From positions 3,410,001-3,474,000 of the forward strand of contig NZ_CP126269.1 in assembly GCF_003234445.2 (NCBI RefSeq): a stretch of DNA of 64,000 bases, given 5' to 3'. Both the position numbers and the translations under genes were made by a program. A model generated the notes under the pieces. The model saw only the letters and a program-made list of their open reading frames with translations, ran no database searches and was not told where the DNA came from. Within the stretch, counting starts at the first letter, position 1, and each line of letters opens with the position of its first letter. Positions 25,859 to 34,817 of this stretch are shown one piece after another. Origin of the DNA: Curtobacterium sp. MCLR17_036 (GTDB taxonomy: Bacteria > Actinomycetota > Actinomycetes > Actinomycetales > Microbacteriaceae).

Positions 25859-26626
25859 CTACGCCTGCGGCGGCTGGCCGTTGCTCGCCAGGGTGCCGCC
25901 GTCGACCGGCAGCACGGCACCCGTGACGAACGACGCGGCGTCGCTCGCCAGGAACAGGATCGCGGCGGCGACCTCCTCGGACCGACCACCGCGCCCGAGG
26001 GCGATGCGCTCCGCGAACTTCGCCTTGAGGGACTCGTTCTCTGCCTGCTCCGTCGTGAGGTCGGTCCAGATGAGACCCGGCGCCACGGCGTTCACGCGGA
26101 CGCCGAAGTTCCCGTTGTCGAGCGCCGCGGCCTTCGTGAAGTTCGAGACGCCACCCTTCGCCGCGTTGTACGGGCTCATGCGCCAGTCGGCGGCCTCGCC
26201 CGACACCGACGAGGTGTTGACGATCGACCCCTTCGTCTCACGCAGGAACGGCAGCGCTGCCCGGGTGCCGTAGAACACCCCGGAGAGGTCCGTCTCGATG
26301 ACCCGACGCCACTCGTCGGTGCTGATCTCGGTGATGTCGCCCGAGCTGAAGGTCCCGGCGTTGTTCACCAGGACGTCGAGCCGGTCGAACCGGTCGATGG
26401 CCGCCGAGACGACGGTCTCCCAGTCCTCGGGGCTGGCGACGTCCGCGTGCAGTGCCACGACCCGGTCGGTCGGCAGCGAGTCGCCGACCGCACGGACCTT
26501 CTCCTCGACACTGTCGGTCAGGACGACCGACGCGCCCTCATCGACGAGCGCCCGGACGGTCGCCTCACCGATGCCCGAGCCGGCGCCCGTGACGATCGCG
26601 ACCTTGCCCTCGAACCTGTTGCCCAT
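25859..26626 (-). CDS. Short-chain dehydrogenase/reductase
   Basis: 255 residues from ATG 26626, with GAGGAGA 6 nt upstream. NAD(P)-binding TGAGSGIGEAT near the N-terminus, NNAG at mid-length, catalytic Ser in NTSSVSG, and Tyr/Lys in SPYNAAKGG. Asp after the second strand (VLTDS) hints at NAD preference. Ends with the usual VDGGTLASNG. Substrate unknown. Confidence 0.92.
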   Translation of the reverse strand: MGNRFEGKVAIVTGAGSGIGEATVRALVDEGASVVLTDSVEEKVRAVGDSLPTDRVVALHADVASPEDWETVVSAAIDRFDRLDVLVNNAGTFSSGDITEISTDEWRRVIETDLSGVFYGTRAALPFLRETKGSIVNTSSVSGEAADWRMSPYNAAKGGVSNFTKAAALDNGNFGVRVNAVAPGLIWTDLTTEQAENESLKAKFAERIALGRGGRSEEVAAAILFLASDAASFVTGAVLPVDGGTLASNGQPPQA

Positions 26627-26741
26627 GGTGTCTCCTCTTCGTTGCACGATCCGTGCCCGGGAGACGCCATCGGCCCGTCGGGGCACGTCGGACCACGGTG
26701 CCCGGGACCGCCTGGACACGTTCGGAGGTGCACACCTCGCG

Positions 26742-26800
26742 CTGAGGTCGCACTCCGCCCCGGTACCGCTCAGCGGAACCGGGGCGGAGTGCGACCTCAG
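26742..26800. terminator. 59-nt near-perfect palindrome
   Basis: Arms of 23 bp (26742-26764 and 26778-26800) match without error, and the loop holds a further 5-bp stem (CCGCT-C-AGCGG). It begins 31 nt past the stop of the GH65 gene and is followed by the SDR leader. The stem lacks a long T tail on either strand. Confidence 0.7.
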
Positions 26801-26830
26801 TGGCCGGCGGCAGGCGGCCGGCGGGTGGGC

Positions 26831-29341
26831 TTACGCGGTCGTCTCGTCGACGTCGAAGTCGCGCTCGAGGGAGATCGTCGGGATCGACGCCGTGACGACC
26901 GACCCGTCCGCCCGCAGCGTGCCCTGGATGTCGCTCGTCGTCGGCGCGTGCCCCGTCATGCGCGGCCCCTGGTGCGGGAGCGGCACGACCGTCGGGGCAC
27001 CGGCGACGATGTCCCACTGCTGGTTGTGCACCCACGCCGTGAAGCCCTCGCCGGTCTCCACCGTGAAGGTCAGGGCGGACTCGTCGAGCTCGACCCGGAC
27101 CCGCGACCCCCGCACCGTGATGCGGAAGGTCAGACGCTCCCAGTGCCGCGGCAGGCGCGGGTTGAAGGTCATCCGACCGCCGTGGTCGCGCATGCCGCCG
27201 AAGCCGTTGACGAGCGCGCCCCAGATCCCGCCGGTCGACGCGATGTGCACGCCGTCCGAGGTGTTGCCGTGCAGGTCCGCCAGGTCGACGTAGAGCGCCG
27301 TCTGGAAGTACTGGTCGGCCAGGTCGTGGTAGCCGACCTCGGCCGCCATGATCGACTGCACCACCGCCGACAACGTGGAGTCGCCGGTGGTGAGCGCGTC
27401 GTAGTAGTCGAAGTCCCGGCGCTTCTCGGCCGCCGTGAACTCGTGCCCCTGCAGGAACAGGGCCAGCACGACGTCGGCCTGCTTGAGCACCTGGAACCGG
27501 TAGATCACCAGCGGGTGGTAGTGCAGCAGCAGCGGCCGCTTCGACTCCGGTGTGTTCTCGAGGTCCCAGAGCTCCTTGTCGAGGAACTGGGCGTCCTGCG
27601 GGTGGATCCCGCGGTGCGGGTCGAACGGGATCTCCATCGACTCGGCGGCGTGCTCCCACTCGCGGACCTCGTCCGGATGCAGGCCCGTCCGGCGGACCAT
27701 GCGGTCGTACTCCTCGGGGTCGTCGGTGGCGAGTTCGCGGCAGGCGTTCACGGCGAACCACAGGTTCGCCCGCGCCATCACGTTCGTGTAGAGGTTGTCG
27801 TCGACGACGGTCGTGTACTCGTCGGGACCGGTGACGCCGTCGATGTGGAACTTCCGGTCGCCGTTCGACCGCCAGAAGCCGAGGTCCGACCAGAGCCGGG
27901 CGGTCTCGACGAGGATGTCGATCGCCCCGCGCTTGAGGAACTCGGTGTCGCCCGAGGCCCGGACGTACTGCATGAGCGCGTGCGCGATGTCCGCGTCGAT
28001 GTGGTACTGCGCGGTACCGGCGGCGTAGTAGGCGCTCGACTCCTCGCCGTTGATCGTCCGCCAGGGGAACAGCGCGCCCCGCTGGTTGAGCTCCCGGGCC
28101 CGGGCCCGGGCGGGGTCGAGCATGTTGTAGCGGAAGCGCAGGGCGTTCCGCGCCACGACCGGTGCCGTGTACGACAGGAACGGCAGGACGTAGATCTCCA
28201 TGTCCCAGAAGTAGTGCCCGCCGTAGCCGGAGCCCGTCACGCCCTTGGCGGCGATGCCGTGTCCGTCGGTCCGCGCCGTGGCCTGGGCGAGCTGGAAGAG
28301 GTTCCACCGGACCGCCTGCTGGATGGCCGGCTGGCCGGCGATCTCGACGTCGGTGCGCACCCAGTAGTCGTCGAGCCAGGTGCGCTGCTTCTCGAAGGTC
28401 TCGTCGATGTTCTCGGCGTGGGCCCGGTCGAGCGTGCGGTCGCAGCGGTCCGCGAGCTCCCGCACCGGGACGCCGCGCGACGTGTGGTAGACGATGTGCT
28501 TCACGAGCCGGATCGGCTGTCCGGCACGGGCCTGCACACGGTAGACGTGCTTCGCGAGGTCGTCGTCGATCGACGAGGACTCGTCCCAGTTGTTCTCGGT
28601 CTCCAGGTGGTGCTCGACGCCGACGCACACCGTCATGCCGGAGCTCGACGCCTGGTACCCGAGCAGCGACCGCCCGCCGGTGCTCCGCTTCAGCTTCGGC
28701 TCGAGCACCCGCTCGGTGAAGGACTCGGCCTTGCGCGGGTCGAAGGCGCTCGCCGCCGCCCGCATGCCGGCGTGGTACTCGTCCTGCACGTCCTGCCGGT
28801 TGAGGATCTGGCTCGAGAGCAGGATCGACGCGTCGGCGTCGAGCACGGTGACCTCGTAGTCGATGACCGCCAGGTGCCGGTCGGTGAAGGACACCAGGCG
28901 GCGCGAGCGGATGAGCACGCGCTTGCCGGACGGGGTCGACCACTCGGTCTCGCGGAACAGGTACCCGCCGCGGAACTCGAGCCGACGCGTGTGCCGCAGG
29001 ATGTCCGCCTCGGCCAGGACGAGCGGCTCGTCGTCGACGTACAGCCGGATGACCTTCGCGTCAGGGGCGTTGATGATCGTCTGGCCGGTCTTCGCGAAGC
29101 CGAAGGCGTCCTCGGCGTGCCGGATCGGCCAGGTCTCGTGGAAGCCGTTGATGTACGTGCCGTACTGCACGCCGCCACGGCCCTCGTCGAGGTTGCCGCG
29201 CAGCCCGAGGTACCCGTTGCCCACGGCGAAGTTCGTCTCGGCGACGCCCTGTTCGTCGGGCGCGTACTCCGTCTCGACCAGCGCCCACTCGTCGATCGGG
29301 TAGCGGACGCGGTCGAGCGGGTCCGAGGTGATGGGGTTCAT
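26831..29341 (-). CDS. Glycoside hydrolase family 65 disaccharide phosphorylase
   Basis: 836 residues from ATG 29341 (GGAG 5 nt upstream). GH65 enzymes split maltose, trehalose, kojibiose or similar with phosphate, giving beta-glucose 1-phosphate. N-terminal beta-sandwich with NGYLGLRGNLDEG and YGTYINGF; (alpha/alpha)6 barrel with the catalytic Glu in VTGPDEYTTVVDDNLYTN. Downstream, 33 nt past its coding start on the upstream side, lies a beta-phosphoglucomutase-like gene, the usual partner. Which disaccharide is used cannot be read from motifs alone. Confidence 0.92.
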   Translation of the reverse strand: MNPITSDPLDRVRYPIDEWALVETEYAPDEQGVAETNFAVGNGYLGLRGNLDEGRGGVQYGTYINGFHETWPIRHAEDAFGFAKTGQTIINAPDAKVIRLYVDDEPLVLAEADILRHTRRLEFRGGYLFRETEWSTPSGKRVLIRSRRLVSFTDRHLAVIDYEVTVLDADASILLSSQILNRQDVQDEYHAGMRAAASAFDPRKAESFTERVLEPKLKRSTGGRSLLGYQASSSGMTVCVGVEHHLETENNWDESSSIDDDLAKHVYRVQARAGQPIRLVKHIVYHTSRGVPVRELADRCDRTLDRAHAENIDETFEKQRTWLDDYWVRTDVEIAGQPAIQQAVRWNLFQLAQATARTDGHGIAAKGVTGSGYGGHYFWDMEIYVLPFLSYTAPVVARNALRFRYNMLDPARARARELNQRGALFPWRTINGEESSAYYAAGTAQYHIDADIAHALMQYVRASGDTEFLKRGAIDILVETARLWSDLGFWRSNGDRKFHIDGVTGPDEYTTVVDDNLYTNVMARANLWFAVNACRELATDDPEEYDRMVRRTGLHPDEVREWEHAAESMEIPFDPHRGIHPQDAQFLDKELWDLENTPESKRPLLLHYHPLVIYRFQVLKQADVVLALFLQGHEFTAAEKRRDFDYYDALTTGDSTLSAVVQSIMAAEVGYHDLADQYFQTALYVDLADLHGNTSDGVHIASTGGIWGALVNGFGGMRDHGGRMTFNPRLPRHWERLTFRITVRGSRVRVELDESALTFTVETGEGFTAWVHNQQWDIVAGAPTVVPLPHQGPRMTGHAPTTSDIQGTLRADGSVVTASIPTISLERDFDVDETTA

Positions 29342-29374
29342 GGGGCTCCGTGGCAGGGAAGGGTGGGTGGGACG

Positions 29375-30184
29375 TCAGGGGCGGACGGGAGGCGCGGCTC
29401 GCCCCCGACCGTCGGCCTCCGTCGTGCTGGCGGCCGGTCGGGGCAGGTCGGCGAGGAGGTCGGCGAGGTCGGTCACGACGACGTCGGCCCCGTGCTCGCG
29501 GAGCGCGTCGGCGCCGGCACCGCGGTCGACGCCGACGACGAGCCCGAAGGCGCCGTTGCGGCCCGCCTCGACCCCGCTGGTGGCGTCCTCGACCACGACG
29601 CACTCGGCCGCGGTGCGCCCGAACCGGCTCGCGGCGTCGAGGTAGGTGTCGGGGGCGGGCTTGCCGGCGAGGCCGTCCTGGCGCGCGACGAGACCGTCGA
29701 CGACGACCGGGAACCGATCGAGGATGCCGGCGGTCCGGAGCACCGAGGTGGCGTTCGCGGAGCTGGAGACGACCGCGACGTCGAGCCCGGCCGCGATCGC
29801 GGCGGTGAGGAACGCGAGCGAGCCGGGGTACGGCTCGACCCCGTGCTCGTCGAGCTCGGCCGTGAACTCGGCGTTCTTGCGGTTGCCGAGGCCGCACACG
29901 GTGTCCGCCTCGGGGTCGTCGTCCGGGGTGCCCTCGGGCAGCTCGATGCCGCGCGAGGCCAGCAGCGACCGCACGCCGTCGTACCGCGGCTTGCCGTCGA
30001 TGTGCGCGAAGTAGTCCTGCTCCGTGTACGGGTCGGCTCCGTGCGCGGCGAGGTACGGCGTGAACAGGCGGCTCCACGCGCGCATGTGCACGTCGGCGGT
30101 CGGGGTGAGGACCCCGTCCAGGTCGAACAGGAGCGCTCGCTGGTCTCCGAGTCGCGCGGGCGTGCGCTGGTCCTGCGTCGTCAT
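29375..30184 (-). CDS. Beta-phosphoglucomutase-like HAD enzyme
   Basis: 269 residues from ATG 30184; GGAGGA upstream. Motif I ALLFDLDGVLTPTADVH, motif II VAVVSSSANATSVL, Lys in GLAGKPAPDTYL, motif IV CVVVEDATSGVEAGRNG. The long cap fits the beta-phosphoglucomutase/trehalose-operon group. It would turn the beta-glucose 1-phosphate made by the adjacent GH65 enzyme into glucose 6-phosphate. First gene of the pair. Confidence 0.88.
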   Translation of the reverse strand: MTTQDQRTPARLGDQRALLFDLDGVLTPTADVHMRAWSRLFTPYLAAHGADPYTEQDYFAHIDGKPRYDGVRSLLASRGIELPEGTPDDDPEADTVCGLGNRKNAEFTAELDEHGVEPYPGSLAFLTAAIAAGLDVAVVSSSANATSVLRTAGILDRFPVVVDGLVARQDGLAGKPAPDTYLDAASRFGRTAAECVVVEDATSGVEAGRNGAFGLVVGVDRGAGADALREHGADVVVTDLADLLADLPRPAASTTEADGRGRAAPPVRP

Positions 30185-30387
30185 CTGCGGTCCTCCGGGG
30201 ACTGGTGGTGGACGTGTGGCTCCCGACGAGTCTAGGACCGCTCCAGACGGCACGTTCAGGCGGCTCGACAGCCTGTGGAGCGCACTGGTGGCCCGGCTCG
30301 ATGTGGAGGAGTGCCGCGTCCACCGGCTCTCCTGTGCGTCCACCGATGGCCGGACCGGCACGCTGTCCCGGGACGGAAGGCACCACC

Positions 30388-31743
30388 ATGACCAGCGACA
30401 CCACGGCCGCGCCCCACGACGGCGGGGGCTCGAAGCTCCGCCAGGCGATCACCGGCCCCCTGCTGTTCCTCTTCATCCTCGGTGACGTCCTCGGCGCCGG
30501 CATCTACGCCCTGATGGGGACCCTGGCGAAGGACGTCGGCGGTGCGCTCTGGGCACCGCTCGTGCTCGCGCTCCTGCTGGCCCTGCTCACCGCGGGCTCG
30601 TACGCCGAACTCGTGACGAAGTACCCGAAGGCCGGCGGCGCCGCCGTCTTCGCCGAGCGGGCCTACAAGACGCCCATCGTCTCGTTCCTGGTCGGCTTCA
30701 GCATGCTCGCCGCCGGCGTCACGAGTGCCGCCGGCCTGTCGCTCGCCTTCGCCGGCGACTACCTCGGCACCTTCGTCGACCTGCCGCCGGTGCCGACCGC
30801 GATCGTCTTCCTCGCCCTGATCGCCTGCCTGAACGCCCGCGGCATCTCCGACTCGCTGAAGAGCAACGTCGTCATGACGATCATCGAGGTCTCCGGCCTC
30901 GTCATCGTGATCGTCGTCGTGGCCGTGATGCTCGGCGGCGGCGGCGGCGACGTCTCGCGGATCGGCGCGTTCCCGGCCGAGGCGAACCCGGCACTGGCGA
31001 CGCTGAGTGCCGCGATCGTCGCCTACTACTCGTTCGTCGGCTTCGAGACCTCCGCGAACATCGCGGAGGAGGTCCGCGAACCCCGTCGGGTCTACCCGAA
31101 GGCCCTGTTCGGTGCCCTCGCCACGGCCGGCGTCGTCTACGTGCTCGTCGCCCTCGCCAGCGCGATCGCCCTGCCGGCCTCGGAGCTGACCGAGTCGAGC
31201 GGTCCGCTGCTCGCGGTCGTCTCGGCCACCGGCGTGCCGATCCCGGACTGGGTGTTCAGCCTCATCGCCCTGGTCGCCGTCGCGAACGGCGCCCTGCTGA
31301 CGATGATCATGGCGAGCCGCGTGACGTACGGCATGGCCGAGCAGCGTCTGCTGCCCGCGCTGCTCGCGAAGGTCCTGCCGAACCGGAAGACCCCGTGGAC
31401 GGCAATCGTCGCCACGACCGTCGTCGCGATGCTCCTCACCCTGGTCGGGGACGTCGGCGTCCTGGCCGAGACCGTCGTGCTCCTGCTGCTCTTCGTGTTC
31501 ATCAGCACGAACGTCGCCGTCCTGGTGCTCCGCCGCGACCGCGTCGAACACGACCACTTCCGGGTCTGGACCGTCGTGCCGGTGCTCGGCGTCCTGTCGT
31601 GCATCCTGCTGCTGACGCAGCAGAGCGGTCAGGTCTGGCTCTACGCCGCGGTGCTGCTCGCCGTCGGCGTGGTGCTGTACTTCGTCGCCCGGTTCACCGG
31701 GCGCCGTTCCGGACGCGACCACGAGGCGGGCGTGATCCGCTGA
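30388..31743 (+). CDS. APC family amino-acid permease
   Basis: 451 residues from ATG 30388; GGAAGG 7 nt upstream. GDVLGAGIYALMG in the first membrane segment is the APC substrate motif; YSFVGFETSANIAEEVREPRRVYPKAL is the segment 6-7 hallmark. About twelve segments. It is shorter than the permease at 9986 and only distantly similar, so not a recent duplicate. The 203 nt before it, shared with the divergent phosphoglucomutase gene, show no clear operator. Confidence 0.9.
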   Translation: MTSDTTAAPHDGGGSKLRQAITGPLLFLFILGDVLGAGIYALMGTLAKDVGGALWAPLVLALLLALLTAGSYAELVTKYPKAGGAAVFAERAYKTPIVSFLVGFSMLAAGVTSAAGLSLAFAGDYLGTFVDLPPVPTAIVFLALIACLNARGISDSLKSNVVMTIIEVSGLVIVIVVVAVMLGGGGGDVSRIGAFPAEANPALATLSAAIVAYYSFVGFETSANIAEEVREPRRVYPKALFGALATAGVVYVLVALASAIALPASELTESSGPLLAVVSATGVPIPDWVFSLIALVAVANGALLTMIMASRVTYGMAEQRLLPALLAKVLPNRKTPWTAIVATTVVAMLLTLVGDVGVLAETVVLLLLFVFISTNVAVLVLRRDRVEHDHFRVWTVVPVLGVLSCILLLTQQSGQVWLYAAVLLAVGVVLYFVARFTGRRSGRDHEAGVIR

Positions 31744-31788
31744 CCGGCACGCACCACGGGCCTCCAGGCAGATCGTCCGCGTGCGTGG

Positions 31789-32511
31789 TCAGCGCAGGTC
31801 GCGCACCCAGGCACCGATCGCGTCCGCGATCTGCTGGCGGGCACCAGCACCGCTGATGGTCGCCGTCCCGTCGCCCGGCTGGTCGCCGTAGGCACCGAAG
31901 TCGGCGTGGTTCGCCCCCTGGACCTCGGTCATGGTGGCGGTCGACGGCAGCAGGTGCCGCGCGGCGTCGACCTTCGCGGGGGTCGACAGCCCGTCGCGGG
32001 ACCCGGAGACGCTGAGCACGTCGATGTACGAGCGGCTGACGTCGTTCGCGCAGTAGCTGCCGAGCAGCAGCAGGCCGTCGGCGTCCTGCGCGAGTTGGCA
32101 CGCACGGACCCCGCCGAGGGAGTGCCCACCGACCGCCCAGCGGGCGACCGAGGGGGCGTGCGCCTGGAACGTGGTGAGCGGACGCGCGTCGAAGAACGCG
32201 AGGTTGAGCGTCGGCTTCGTGATGACGACGGTCGTGCCGTTCGCGACCACCTGCCGGAAGGTCGCCATGTAGGCATAGGGATCGACCTTCGCGCCGGGGA
32301 TGAAGACGATGCCGACCCCGTCGGCCTGGCCGGTCGGGGTCATCACCACCGAGTCGCCGGCGTCCCGGACGGCGACCCGGTCGTCGCGCCAGACCTGCAG
32401 TGCGGCACTGCGGGTGCCCTCCATGACGGTGTGCGCCCACACCAGGAACACCACTGCGAGCAGCACGAGCACCGCGACGGTCCAGGTGGTCACGCGCAGT
32501 GCTCGGTTCAT
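31789..32511 (-). CDS. Membrane-anchored alpha/beta hydrolase
   Basis: 240 residues from ATG 32511, fixed by TACGGT 6 nt upstream (32523-32518). One N-terminal membrane segment (VTTWTVAVLVLLAVVFLVWA, residues about 7-26) with the rest outside. Nucleophile Ser in VGGHSLGGVRA; later Asp and His (GANHADFG). Resembles the Abhydrolase_5-type proteins of Gram-positive bacteria. Substrate unknown. Confidence 0.85.
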   Translation of the reverse strand: MNRALRVTTWTVAVLVLLAVVFLVWAHTVMEGTRSAALQVWRDDRVAVRDAGDSVVMTPTGQADGVGIVFIPGAKVDPYAYMATFRQVVANGTTVVITKPTLNLAFFDARPLTTFQAHAPSVARWAVGGHSLGGVRACQLAQDADGLLLLGSYCANDVSRSYIDVLSVSGSRDGLSTPAKVDAARHLLPSTATMTEVQGANHADFGAYGDQPGDGTATISGAGARQQIADAIGAWVRDLR

Positions 32512-32550
32512 GGGGCCACCGTACGGCGCGGCGGGCCGGCGGCGTTCGCT

Positions 32551-32605
32551 TCGTGAGCAGGAATGGTCGGGTGCGACGTGCACACCCGACCATTCCTGCT
32601 CACGA
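32551..32605. terminator. 23-bp perfect hairpin after hxlA (family B repeat)
   Basis: Arms 32551-32573 and 32583-32605 are perfect complements with a 9-nt loop, about 38 nt past the hxlA stop. Contains TGAGCAG-5 nt-GTCGGGT, also present at 17971. Confidence 0.75.
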
Positions 32606-32642
32606 TGTCGCCCGGGGCGGGCGACCGGGCGACCGGGACGCG

Positions 32643-33269
32643 CTACTCGGTGATCGCGGCGCGGATCTCGGCGGCGGCGGCACCGACGTCCGACGCGCTG
32701 TAGATCGCGCTGCCGGCGACGGCGATGCGGGCACCGGCCTGCTGCACCGAGGCGACCGAGGACGCGTTCACGCCGCCAGCGATCGAGAACGGGACGCCCG
32801 ACTCCTTGCCGGCGTCGAGCAGGGTCGAGAACGTGAAGCCCTCTTCCGCCTGCTCGTCGAGCCCGGCGTGGACCTCGACGAACTCGGCGCCGAGCGCGAC
32901 GACCTCGCGGGCACGGGCGGCCTTGTCCGAGACGCCGATCAGGTCGACGACGATGCCCTTGCCGTGCTGCTTCGCGGCCTTGACGGCACCGACGATCGTC
33001 GAGTCGCCGGCGACACCGAGGACGGTGACCAGGTCGGCGCCAGCCGAGAAGGCGATGTCGGCCTCGAGCTCACCGGCGTCCATGGTCTTGAGGTCGGCGA
33101 ACACGATCTTGTCGGGGTGCGCCTCCTTGATCGCGGTGACGGCGGACAGGCCGGCGCTCTTGATCAGGGGCGTGCCGAGCTCGAGGACGTCGACGTGCGG
33201 CGCGGCCGCGGCGGCGAGCTCGAGGGCGGCTTCGGTGGTCAGGGTGTCCATGGCGAACTGGAGCTGCAT
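32643..33269 (-). CDS. hxlA: 3-hexulose-6-phosphate synthase
   Basis: 208 residues from ATG 33269; AAAGG upstream. Ribulose monophosphate pathway enzyme that condenses formaldehyde with ribulose 5-phosphate. TIM barrel with LQFAMDTL, VLELGTPLIKSAG, FADLKTMDAGELEADIAFSAGAD (catalytic Asp and Lys) and VAGSAIYSASD for phosphate. Follows hxlB by 11 nt. Length is typical for HPS. Confidence 0.93.
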   Translation of the reverse strand: MQLQFAMDTLTTEAALELAAAAAPHVDVLELGTPLIKSAGLSAVTAIKEAHPDKIVFADLKTMDAGELEADIAFSAGADLVTVLGVAGDSTIVGAVKAAKQHGKGIVVDLIGVSDKAARAREVVALGAEFVEVHAGLDEQAEEGFTFSTLLDAGKESGVPFSIAGGVNASSVASVQQAGARIAVAGSAIYSASDVGAAAAEIRAAITE

Positions 33270-33280
33270 GGGGATGCCTT

Positions 33281-33844
33281 TCATTCGAGGTTGGCGTGAC
33301 GGGGCCAGAGGTCGTCGGCGGACTGCCCGCCTCGGGCCCACAGGGCGTGGAACACGGCGTCGCCCACCAGGGCGACGGCCTGTTCGAAGAGGCTGCCGGC
33401 GTACTGGGCCGAGGCCGTGCCGGAGCGGTCGGTCTTCGTCGCGGCGGGCAGCACGATCGTGACGTCCGCCAGCTCGGCGAGCGGGGAGTCGTCGGTGGTC
33501 GAGAGCGCCACGACGGACGCCCCGACCTCGTGCGCGGTGCGCGCCGCCTGCACGATGCCGGTGGTCGTCCCGGAGCCGCTCGCGACGAGCAGCAGGTCAC
33601 CGGGTCGGATTGCCGGGGTGGTGACCTCGCCGACGACGTGCGCGTCGAGCCCGAGGTGCATGAGGCGCATCGCGGTCATCCGGAGGGCGAGGCCGGAGCG
33701 CCCTGCGCCGTGCACGAACACCCGGTCGGAGCCCTCGACCAGGTCGAGTGCGCGCTGCGCCGGGGCGTCGTCGAGTCGGGCCGCCAGGTCGCCGACCTCG
33801 TCGTCCGCGAGGTCGAGCGCTGCGGAGACGGTGGTTGCTGCCAT
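33281..33844 (-). CDS. hxlB: 6-phospho-3-hexuloisomerase
   Basis: 187 residues from ATG 33844. SIS-domain isomerase that turns hexulose 6-phosphate into fructose 6-phosphate, the second step of formaldehyde fixation. Motifs: RVFVHGAGRSGLALRMTAMRLMHLG, DLLLVASGSGTTTGIVQAA and the C-terminal KTDRSGTASAQYAGSLFEQA. Gene order is hxlB then hxlA, the reverse of Bacillus. Divergent from a LuxR-type regulator 109 nt away. Confidence 0.93.
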   Translation of the reverse strand: MAATTVSAALDLADDEVGDLAARLDDAPAQRALDLVEGSDRVFVHGAGRSGLALRMTAMRLMHLGLDAHVVGEVTTPAIRPGDLLLVASGSGTTTGIVQAARTAHEVGASVVALSTTDDSPLAELADVTIVLPAATKTDRSGTASAQYAGSLFEQAVALVGDAVFHALWARGGQSADDLWPRHANLE

Positions 33845-33879
33845 GCGTCGATCCTCCCGGCGACGGACGTCCGGCACTG

Positions 33880-33953
33880 CTACCCGCCCCGGCGGGGTCC
33901 CCACCCCATCGGGTGGGCCTGCCCGCTCGGGTGGGACGGGTAGGTTCGGCAGC
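33880..33953. promoter_or_regulatory. hxlB / LuxR-type regulator intergenic control region
   Basis: CTACCC (33880-33885) and GGGTAG (about 33938-33943) form outer inverted words. TCGGGTGGG occurs twice as a direct repeat (33909-33917 and 33927-33935, 18 nt apart). TAGGTT (33941-33946) is a -10 candidate for the plus gene, 7 nt before its ATG. The repeats are good candidates for regulator binding. Confidence 0.45.
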
Positions 33954-34817
33954 ATGGACGCTCCGGTCGACACCCAGGACGCCCGGCAGGCCCAGGAGGC
34001 CCGGGGCGGCTCCGCCATCCGGCTCGCCGCCGCCGAGCACGCCCGGACCGTCGCCGAGCAGGCGGACCGGCACGCCCTCACCCTGGAGTCGGTCCTCGCC
34101 GTGCTCCGCTCGTCGCGGGTCACCGACGCCGCCGCCCGGGCCGAGGCAGTCGAGATCGCGTCGGCGGCCCTCGTCGACCTGCGCACCGTCACCGACCAGC
34201 AGCGGAGCACCCTGCTCGAACCCGTCACCGGCGCGTTCTCGCGGTTGCGCGCCGACCTGCGGCCGCTCGTGCGCTTCGGCGACCTCGACGTGCAGTTCGT
34301 CGAACCGCCGACGACCGGTCGTGCGCTGCCCGGCGACGTCGCGCACGCCGCCCGGGCGATCGTCCGGACCGCGGTGCTCGCCCTGGTCGACGACGGTGCG
34401 GCGAAGCGGGTGCGCATCCAGTGGGACTGCGACGGCCGGAACCTGCTCATGCAGCTCCGCGACGACGGCTCCGGCACGCTCGACGTCCACGACGACGCCG
34501 TGCGGCCGATCGCCGAACGGGTCGTCACCCTCGACGGGACGGTGCGCGTCGCGAGCACGCCCGGCTGGGGGTCGGTGCTCGACATCACGCTGCCGCTCGA
34601 CCCCCGCCCGACCGAGGTGGACGCGGTCGACGACGACGACCTCACCCCGCGCGAGCGCGACGTGCTCCGGCTCGTGGCGACGGGCGTCGGCAACCGGGAG
34701 ATCGCCGACGGTCTCGGCATCAGCGTCAACACCGTGAAGTACCACGTGGCGAACCTGCTCCGGAAGCACGGCGCCCGGACCCGGGCGGAGCTCGCCGCGT
34801 TCAGCTCCCGCGCGTGA
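33954..34817 (+). CDS. One-component regulator: histidine-kinase-like ATPase region fused to LuxR helix-turn-helix
   Basis: 287 residues from ATG 33954. Residues about 60-110 are helical and dimer-like without an obvious phospho-His. Residues about 125-220 look like a degenerate HATPase domain: AHAARAIVRTAVLALVDDG (N-box position), LMQLRDDGSG, and TPGWGSVLDITLPL (G-box end). Residues about 232-285 are a LuxR domain (LTPRERDVLRLVATGVGNREIADGLGISVNTVKYHV). No receiver domain. Divergent from hxlBA, so a formaldehyde- or C1-responsive role is a reasonable guess. Converges on the XRE gene with a 17-nt overlap. Confidence 0.82.
   Translation: MDAPVDTQDARQAQEARGGSAIRLAAAEHARTVAEQADRHALTLESVLAVLRSSRVTDAAARAEAVEIASAALVDLRTVTDQQRSTLLEPVTGAFSRLRADLRPLVRFGDLDVQFVEPPTTGRALPGDVAHAARAIVRTAVLALVDDGAAKRVRIQWDCDGRNLLMQLRDDGSGTLDVHDDAVRPIAERVVTLDGTVRVASTPGWGSVLDITLPLDPRPTEVDAVDDDDLTPRERDVLRLVATGVGNREIADGLGISVNTVKYHVANLLRKHGARTRAELAAFSSRA

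Noticed and set aside
25832..30235. Open frame of 1467 codons on the plus strand
   Set aside because: Spans the antisense of SDR, GH65 and phosphoglucomutase genes, all with clear motifs; it has no domain of its own.
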